Shown piece after piece: positions 6,592 through 11,634 of a stretch of 11,634 nt of DNA; positions within the stretch are counted from its first letter, which is position 1, and the number at the start of each line of letters is the position of its first letter. Origin of the DNA: Bordetella parapertussis (GTDB lineage Bacteria; Pseudomonadota; Gammaproteobacteria; Burkholderiales; Burkholderiaceae_C); NCBI GenBank assembly GCA_945900685.1, contig CAMDJS010000062.1, forward strand, positions 1 through 11,634. The letters are read 5' to 3'. A program made the position numbers and the translations under genes. The notes under the pieces were generated by a model. It had not been told where the DNA came from and searched no databases. It saw only the letters and a list, made by a program, of their open reading frames with translations.

Positions 6592-7946
6592 AGACCCAAT
6601 TTGTCTGTCACCTTGCGCTTGAAATTTTTCTGAATACTGTCAGATTTTTGCGTGATGTCGTGGAAACTTTGCGGCTGATCCGCCGCATACAACTCGAAAC
6701 TCTCACACAGTAAAGCCTGTGGTTTGGCGACTGTGTTTAACCAATCTTTGGTGCAATGCGTGCGCTCGGACTCTTTGGTGCAACCAAGCCGTTGGATAAA
6801 GTATTTCACGTCGCCTTGGGCCCATGCGTAAGGAGATCCCCAGAGAAAAGGCTCTGCCTTGAAGAATTCAAATTGAATCAGTTTCAAGGGCTCGGGAGAC
6901 CGTAAAAACAAGGGTTTGGAGACCCAATAGTCCACCGCCACCGTGTCAATACCGCGAGCGATGAGTGCTTTGGCTAGGCAATCAAAGCGTGCAAACTCCG
7001 GTTCGATTTTGCTCACCATCGCAGGTGCAGACAAAAACAAATACACAGAAAAAATCGTCGTACATACCAACGACAGCAGCAGCTTGCCGAGTGTGATGGC
7101 AGACTCTTGAAACAGCAAAACCATACTGCTGCCCAAGATGGCAATGATGTACCTTTCGCGGATCGGGGCAATCGGCCATGCGGGGTATTCCATCAAGGCC
7201 AAGGCCAAGGCGGTGGCGAGCAGCAAAAAGCCGCATACTTTTTCCGCGCTGAATGTCAGCGTGATGGGGATTTTGAATTTGGCATAAGCCAACTGAACAA
7301 ACCAAGACGCTAAGGCACCGGCGATCAACATCAAAATCACTTTGTTGAAATAGTTGTTCAATTCACCGTAGACAAAGCACAGCGCCCATACAGCCATTAA
7401 AAACACATGCTGCTTGTATTGGCTGTTTTTCTGGACCAAGGACCGGGCCACCAGATAGGCAGAACCAATCAATAAAAACATGGGGTCGGACAAAGAGAAC
7501 GCCATCACCGCCAGAAAACGGAATCTGGCGGGCAAATACAAAGTCATGATGACTTGCAAAATCAACAGCGTATGAGACGACAGCGATACGGCGAAGTCCA
7601 ATGCAGTGAACATGTAAATGGACAGGTACAGCGCGGCTGCATAGGGCTTGGTCACCAGCGTCACGGCAAATGCAATCAACGCAAATTGAACGAGGCCGGT
7701 ATAGATGACGCGCACAAACGGGTCGACGCTTAAAACGCTGCTTGCTTGGTAAAACAAATAGTCAGGGAAATAATTGACGTTGATCGGCGAGCTGTAATTG
7801 GCCCAGCCGAATTTGTCCATGGTCGCCAAATAGAGGGAATCAGAAAAAATAAAACTCGACAAACTCAGGGTTTGTAACTGCTTAAATATCAGCAAAGAAA
7901 AAAGAACAAAAAAAGCGACGAGTAAAAATGCTTGTTTAGATTTCAT
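6588..7946 (-). CDS. Multi-spanning membrane protein, possible GT-C-type glycosyltransferase
   Basis: A 452-residue protein of no family I can name. Numbering from ATG at 7946, an N-terminal membrane helix (about 5-21) is followed by a loop with FSDSLYLATM (34-43) and an aromatic stretch, NYFPDYLFY. Eight or nine further hydrophobic segments reach about residue 306. The final 145 residues are hydrophilic and probably extracytoplasmic, with Cys323, 389, 398 and 414. An acidic residue in the first loop plus a C-terminal soluble domain recalls GT-C enzymes that use polyprenyl-phosphate sugars, but this is topology, not homology. A polymerase or flippase-like role cannot be excluded. GTG at 7958 is an alternative start with no better ribosome binding site. 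It follows hldE by 51 bases and may share that transcript. Confidence 0.72.
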   Translation of the reverse strand: MKSKQAFLLVAFFVLFSLLIFKQLQTLSLSSFIFSDSLYLATMDKFGWANYSSPINVNYFPDYLFYQASSVLSVDPFVRVIYTGLVQFALIAFAVTLVTKPYAAALYLSIYMFTALDFAVSLSSHTLLILQVIMTLYLPARFRFLAVMAFSLSDPMFLLIGSAYLVARSLVQKNSQYKQHVFLMAVWALCFVYGELNNYFNKVILMLIAGALASWFVQLAYAKFKIPITLTFSAEKVCGFLLLATALALALMEYPAWPIAPIRERYIIAILGSSMVLLFQESAITLGKLLLSLVCTTIFSVYLFLSAPAMVSKIEPEFARFDCLAKALIARGIDTVAVDYWVSKPLFLRSPEPLKLIQFEFFKAEPFLWGSPYAWAQGDVKYFIQRLGCTKESERTHCTKDWLNTVAKPQALLCESFELYAADQPQSFHDITQKSDSIQKNFKRKVTDKLGL

Positions 7947-7997
7947 ATCAAATGTCACGCCAGTTTCGCAAACTAAATGACAGCCGGCAGATGTGTT

Positions 7998-9431
7998 TCA
8001 AGGCGTGCCTTGTATTTTTTCAATCAAGCTGGTGGTCGAGTGCCCGGCCAAAAAATCCAGGATCACCACTTCCCCACCAGCTGCCGTCACGCAGTCGCCG
8101 CCTGCCACTTGATCGCTGGTGTAGTCACCGCCTTTGACCAACACATTGGGCAACACATGGCAATACAAACGCTCGGGCGTGTCTTCTGAAAAAGCCACCA
8201 CGCCGTTGACGCAGGCCAAGGCAGACAACATGCGCAAGCGCGTAGACAAGGGGTTGACCGGCCGCCCTGTGCCTTTGAGTCGCTGCACAGAATCATCGTC
8301 ATTCACAGCTACAAACAACATGTCACCAAGCGCACGTGCTTTTTCCAAATAATCGATATGCCCGGGGTGCAAAATGTCAAAACAACCGTTGGTCATGATC
8401 ACGCGTTGACCAGCCGCGCGGGCTTGTTGAATACGTTGGTGCAAGCTGTCTTCGCTGTACACCGCGTGCTCACCCGTCTCTGGTTGCAAGGCTTGACGCA
8501 ATTCGTCAAAGCTGACGGTGGCGGTACCGAGTTTGGCCACCACCAGACCAGCCGCCACGTTGGACAGGTTCATGGCTTGTGTCAGTGGCAAACCAGCTGC
8601 CAGCGACGCGCCCAATGTCGCCACCACGGTGTCACCCGCGCCGGTCACATCAAACACTTCTTGCGCACGTGTGGAAATATGCACGGCCGGTTGACCGCGC
8701 ACCATCAAGCTCATGCCTTTTTCGCTGCGCGTGACCAACACCGCTTCCAAATCGAGTGAGGCGCGCAATTGCTGTCCCTTGGTTTCTATCTCGGCATCGT
8801 TGGCGCAATGCCCGACCACGGCTTCAAATTCACCCATGTTCGGGGTGATCAAGCTGGCACCCCGGTAGCGTTCGAAGTCGGTGCCCTTGGTGTCGATGAT
8901 GACGGGTTTACCGGCGGCGCGTGCCAACTTGACCATGTCAGCGGCGCAACGCAAAGCGCCTTTGGCATAGTCAGACAAAATCACGGCATCGACATGCGCC
9001 AATTGCGCTTGGTAGGTTTGTAAAAACGCATCTGCCTGCCATTGCGGGAATTGGTCTTCAAAATCCAAACGAATCAGTTGCTGCTGGCGCGAAATAATGC
9101 GCAGCTTGGTGATGGTTTTGCTGCCTTTGACGGTTTGCAAATGCGCATCAATGCCGCGTTCGCTGAGCAACTGCAGCATGTGATTGGCCGAGTCATCTTC
9201 ACCGACCAAACCCATCAACATGGTTTTCACGCCAAGCGCGGCCGTGTTGGCCGCCACATTACCGGCGCCGCCTAAACGCACTTCCTCTTTGTTGACATGC
9301 ACCACGGGCACAGGGGCTTCGGGCGAAATGCGTCCAGTCGGTCCGTACCAATAGCTGTCGAGCATGACGTCGCCCACGATCAGCAAGCGGGCATGTGAAA
9401 AATCGGGCAACACGTTGGGAATAGTGCTCAT
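7998..9431 (-). CDS. hldE: Bifunctional heptose 7-phosphate kinase / heptose 1-phosphate adenylyltransferase
   Basis: A 477-residue fused enzyme, the same length as E. coli HldE. The N-terminal PfkB/ribokinase domain (about 1-318) phosphorylates D-glycero-D-manno-heptose 7-phosphate at C1. It shows GDVMLDSYWYG, the glycine-rich RLGGAGNVAAN (52-62) and DVTGAGDT (261-268), with Asp267 as catalytic base. The C-terminal nucleotidyltransferase domain (about 340-477) makes ADP-heptose from the bisphosphate after GmhB acts. It has NGCFDILHPGHIDYL with the HxGH site (His355, His358) and a C-terminal STTSLIEKI. The start is ATG at 9431: GAGG lies 7 bases upstream. A TTG two codons earlier would be too close to that site. 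The gene starts 9 bases after the gmhA stop, so the two form an operon. Confidence 0.96.
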   Translation of the reverse strand: MSTIPNVLPDFSHARLLIVGDVMLDSYWYGPTGRISPEAPVPVVHVNKEEVRLGGAGNVAANTAALGVKTMLMGLVGEDDSANHMLQLLSERGIDAHLQTVKGSKTITKLRIISRQQQLIRLDFEDQFPQWQADAFLQTYQAQLAHVDAVILSDYAKGALRCAADMVKLARAAGKPVIIDTKGTDFERYRGASLITPNMGEFEAVVGHCANDAEIETKGQQLRASLDLEAVLVTRSEKGMSLMVRGQPAVHISTRAQEVFDVTGAGDTVVATLGASLAAGLPLTQAMNLSNVAAGLVVAKLGTATVSFDELRQALQPETGEHAVYSEDSLHQRIQQARAAGQRVIMTNGCFDILHPGHIDYLEKARALGDMLFVAVNDDDSVQRLKGTGRPVNPLSTRLRMLSALACVNGVVAFSEDTPERLYCHVLPNVLVKGGDYTSDQVAGGDCVTAAGGEVVILDFLAGHSTTSLIEKIQGTP

Positions 9432-9440
9432 GGTCAAACC

Positions 9441-10022
9441 TCAGTCAGCAGACACCAGTCCTAGTTTCAACTCGACCGCGCCGCACAGGCTGTGGCCAAT
9501 CAATATGTGTGCTTCTTGTATGCGCGCCGTCACTTGGCTGGGCACCACAATGGCTATGTCGCATTGCGCCTTGAGTTTGCCGCCATCGCGCCCGAGCAAG
9601 CCAATGGTGCTGATGCCCAAGGATTGGGCTGCAGCCACAGCAGCCAGCACATTGCCGGAATTGCCTGAGGTGGAAATGGCGATCAGGCAATCGCCCGCTT
9701 TTCCCAAGGCTTGTACTTGTCTGGAGAAAATGTCATTGAAAGAATAGTCGTTGCCTATGCAAGTCAATGCCGAGGTGTCGGTAGACAAGGCCACGGCCGC
9801 GATAGGCGGTCTGTCTTTCATGAAGCGTCCGGTGAACTCCGCTGCCAAGTGCTGGCTGTCAGCCGCTGAACCCCCGTTGCCACACAACATCAATTTGCCG
9901 CCTTTTTGCAAACTCTGCACGCAAGCGTCAATGGCTTGGCTGACAGAGGTGTCAAGCGCGCCGAGTTGCTGGCACAAAGCCATGTGCTCGTTCAAGTTGG
10001 TTAAAAAAGTGGTGTCGTTCAT
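9441..10022 (-). CDS. gmhA: Sedoheptulose 7-phosphate isomerase
   Basis: A 193-residue SIS-domain isomerase that converts sedoheptulose 7-phosphate to D-glycero-D-manno-heptose 7-phosphate, the first step of ADP-heptose synthesis. CGNGGSAADSQHLAAEF (47-63) and STSGNSGNV (117-125) form the phosphate-binding loops. His58, Glu62, Gln169 and His177 fall exactly three positions before the zinc ligands known in E. coli GmhA. The length is typical. The start, ATG at 10022, has no obvious Shine-Dalgarno sequence. It is the first gene of gmhA-hldE, after a 157-base gap that probably holds the promoter. DiaA/LpcA-like SIS proteins look similar, but the intact metal site and the hldE neighbour make GmhA the clear choice. 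Confidence 0.95.
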   Translation of the reverse strand: MNDTTFLTNLNEHMALCQQLGALDTSVSQAIDACVQSLQKGGKLMLCGNGGSAADSQHLAAEFTGRFMKDRPPIAAVALSTDTSALTCIGNDYSFNDIFSRQVQALGKAGDCLIAISTSGNSGNVLAAVAAAQSLGISTIGLLGRDGGKLKAQCDIAIVVPSQVTARIQEAHILIGHSLCGAVELKLGLVSAD

Positions 10023-10087
10023 GAGTCAGTGGCAATCAAAGTAGGCAGTGTGCAGTCTCAAGCGAGCAGCAGGCAAAACAAAAACCG

Positions 10088-10111
10088 GTTGAAAAAATAG
10101 ATTTATTCAAC
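10088..10111. promoter_or_regulatory. 24-base imperfect palindrome upstream of gmhA
   Basis: GTTGAA (10088-10093) and TTCAAC (10106-10111) are inverted copies. The inside is also symmetric (AAAT facing ATTT), so 10 of 12 base pairs match about the centre. It lies 66 bases upstream of gmhA and 69 bases beyond the family 90 glycosyltransferase stop. It could be an operator for a dimeric regulator. It could also be a weak terminator for the upstream gene, because on the - strand it is followed by CGG, five T, G and four T. The rest of the gap (10023-10179) shows no convincing sigma-70 promoter. Confidence 0.4.
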
Positions 10112-10179
10112 GTGAGGGCTATCTTAGTGCGGAAATTTGACGATTCGCCGCCGATCAAGGCGCTCGCAGGGCTAAACAT

Positions 10180-11148
10180 TCAAGGCTTGACAAGGGGCGA
10201 AACCGCATCGAAATAAGCCTGACACACATGTTGGGTCAGCAAGCGCTCAGAGGCCGCATCCAAAAACTGGCGGGTATACGCTTGGGCTTGGCGAATGATG
10301 TTCAATGCTTCTTCAGGGTGGCTTTCGTAGTGGTCAAACACCTGCTGCAAGTTGCTGAAGTCTTCAGCGATTTCCGCGTAGTGAACACCGGGTAGAAGAC
10401 GGCTTTCCAAAAACCAAGTCTCAAATTTGGGTTTGGCCATCACACACAAAGAGTTGGAATGCATGATCCATTTCAAATTGGTGGCCACATCATTGCCCTC
10501 TACAGAGATGATGTATTTGAATTGCAATTGTTGGTGAATGCTCAACCATGGTCTGTGTTGCGCATGGTCTGCAGGCAATCCCGGGTCGCCTGCATCACAG
10601 CAGCTGAGCCCAGCCGTTTGTTGCAAAAACAATTGACGGTGCGGTTGGTAACCGGCCCCGCGCCACACCATGGCAGCGCGTTTGCTGTGGAAGGGCATCG
10701 GGTCATGGGGAAAGCACATGTGCCTTCGCACATCCACGGGCAGCAACACCGCATTGCTGTTGTCGCCCTCGATCGGGCGGCTTTTCAACAAGGTGGGCAG
10801 ATCGGGAATCCAATTGACGTCGCCGAATTCTTTGACAAAAGAACGGTTCAAAAACCGTGGGTACAAACAGCGCAGCAAATCGCCGACATAATGGCTGTTT
10901 TTTTTCAAACTGATGTCGCGCGCGGTGCTGCTGTTGTCAGGCAGTGGCAGCGGGCCACGCAATTGGCAATAAGCCTGTAAGCGCAATGCTTGGGGCTCAT
11001 TCAAAGCGGGCAAGGCAGAGAACGAGTTTTCACGCACTGGTGTGTATTTCACACGCAACCAAATGAACAGGTTGCGCAATTGCCACTTCAGCGGCCAGCG
11101 GTCCCAGCCCAATTGCCATTGGGACCAAAGTACTTTTAAAAACAGCAT
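10180..11148 (-). CDS. Family 90 (CAP10/LpsA-like) LPS glycosyltransferase
   Basis: A 322-residue protein of the GT90 family, which includes bacterial LPS-modifying LpsA proteins. Numbering from ATG at 11148, the family features are VWRGAGYQPHR (161-171), KYIISVEGNDVATNLKW (211-227), SNSLCVMAKPKFETWF (231-246) and PGVHYAEIAEDFSNL (253-267). The KYII..EGN and SNS segments match the donor-site region of CAP10-like enzymes. No signal peptide is evident, so it probably works at the cytoplasmic membrane face on the LPS core; the sugar is unknown. TTG at 11160 would add four residues; neither start has a clear ribosome binding site. A run of eight A bases (coding strand) encodes the Lys-Lys-Asn near residue 82. 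It follows the transporter gene closely, and its stop precedes the gmhA upstream gap. Confidence 0.86.
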   Translation of the reverse strand: MLFLKVLWSQWQLGWDRWPLKWQLRNLFIWLRVKYTPVRENSFSALPALNEPQALRLQAYCQLRGPLPLPDNSSTARDISLKKNSHYVGDLLRCLYPRFLNRSFVKEFGDVNWIPDLPTLLKSRPIEGDNSNAVLLPVDVRRHMCFPHDPMPFHSKRAAMVWRGAGYQPHRQLFLQQTAGLSCCDAGDPGLPADHAQHRPWLSIHQQLQFKYIISVEGNDVATNLKWIMHSNSLCVMAKPKFETWFLESRLLPGVHYAEIAEDFSNLQQVFDHYESHPEEALNIIRQAQAYTRQFLDAASERLLTQHVCQAYFDAVSPLVKP

Positions 11149-11176
11149 AGGCTTGTGCAAGTCATCAATTTGGCCT

Positions 11177-11634
11177 TTATGCGCGCTTGCGCAAACCCAG
11201 AAAAATCACCGCAACCACCACGATCACGGCTCCGGCGATTTGAACTGGCTCAATGCGTTGGTCAAGTATGGCCCAGCCCAGCACCAATGCGAACACCGGC
11301 TCCACATTCATGATGGCGGTGTTGCCCGCCACGCCGAGTTTGGGCAAGACGGTGAACATCAGCGTGAAACCGCTGCCGTACAAACAGGTCAAGCCGATCA
11401 AGCCCAGCCAGCCGATGTCAGTTTGCGGCCAGTGCGAACCACCTTGCCAACCAATCACAGCCAAGGCCACACTGGCGGCCAGCAGCAAACTGAACAAGGT
11501 GCGCACCCGACTATCAAGGCCGGTGGTTTCATGTTGCGTCCAAACCAGCACCATACCGAAACTCGCGGCCGCCGCCATCGCAAACGCCACGCCCTCCCCC
11601 ATGACCGCCCATTGCTGTCGCGCACCCAAACCGG
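11177..11634 (-). CDS. EamA/DMT-family transporter, C-terminal half (partial)
   Basis: The reading frame is open to the window edge, so the N-terminal half is missing; 152 codons remain of a family that usually has about 290-300. The visible part is the second EamA repeat. It has five hydrophobic helices, starting at VAFAMAAAASFGMVLVW and ending in VQIAGAVIVVVAVIFLGL before a short basic tail (RKRA). The GNTAIMNVEPVFALVLGWAIL segment has the family's typical PVFA...GWAILDQ pattern before the last helix. Members are inner-membrane exporters or exchangers of small metabolites; the substrate cannot be inferred. The frame contains TTG and ATG codons near the edge, but the repeat structure argues the true start is outside. 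It lies just upstream of the family 90 glycosyltransferase and may be co-transcribed; no functional link to LPS is shown. Confidence 0.87.
   Translation of the reverse strand, partial: GLGARQQWAVMGEGVAFAMAAAASFGMVLVWTQHETTGLDSRVRTLFSLLLAASVALAVIGWQGGSHWPQTDIGWLGLIGLTCLYGSGFTLMFTVLPKLGVAGNTAIMNVEPVFALVLGWAILDQRIEPVQIAGAVIVVVAVIFLGLRKRA

Noticed and set aside
10023..10179. A small gene or RNA in the gap upstream of gmhA
   Set aside because: No open frame with a ribosome binding site and no strong RNA fold was seen apart from the palindrome.
11177..11634. The EamA-type gene as a complete short 150-residue transporter
   Set aside because: The frame is open to the window edge, and the visible part matches only the second half of a standard two-repeat protein. 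Truncation by the window is the simpler reading.

Overview
The window is a chromosomal lipopolysaccharide (LPS) core-oligosaccharide locus from a Gram-negative bacterium, most likely a betaproteobacterium of the order Burkholderiales (Comamonadaceae-like). The gene order ilvE – small CHCC zinc-finger protein – waaF, the fused HldE enzyme and the style of the glycosyltransferases point that way. The genus is not determinable from the sequence alone. No RNA genes, insertion sequences, CRISPR arrays or prophage genes were seen. No gene-free stretch exceeds 300 bases; the longest is about 157 bases, at 10023-10179.

Layout. Left, + strand: the 3' end of ilvE, a 69-residue zinc-finger protein and waaF (heptosyltransferase II), close together. 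Facing them on the - strand, read from right to left, is the unit GT9 heptosyltransferase-like gene (4712-5704) – O-antigen ligase-like waaL (3508-4695) – second GT9 gene (2504-3517) – hldD (1444-2406). In the middle, a low-GC + strand glycosyltransferase with a DxD motif (5797-6591) diverges from that unit. It converges, with a 4-base overlap, on a multi-spanning membrane protein of unknown family (6588-7946). The latter lies downstream of gmhA – hldE on the - strand. Right end, - strand: a truncated EamA-type transporter followed by a family 90 glycosyltransferase.

How it fits together. GmhA, HldE (kinase plus adenylyltransferase) and HldD are three of the four enzymes that turn sedoheptulose 7-phosphate into ADP-L-glycero-D-manno-heptose. 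The phosphatase GmhB is not in the window. WaaF and the two GT9 proteins would use ADP-heptose or a related donor on the inner core. The family 90 enzyme and the DxD enzyme would add further sugars, and the WaaL-like protein would attach O-antigen or another glycan in the periplasm. The membrane protein may be a GT-C-type glycosyltransferase, but this is only an inference.

Most of the content is a recognisable LPS core cluster, not a new system. The least explained parts are the central low-GC glycosyltransferase and its convergent membrane-protein neighbour, the GT9 paralogues on either side of waaL, inverted repeats at both convergent gene ends, and a 24-base palindrome upstream of gmhA.
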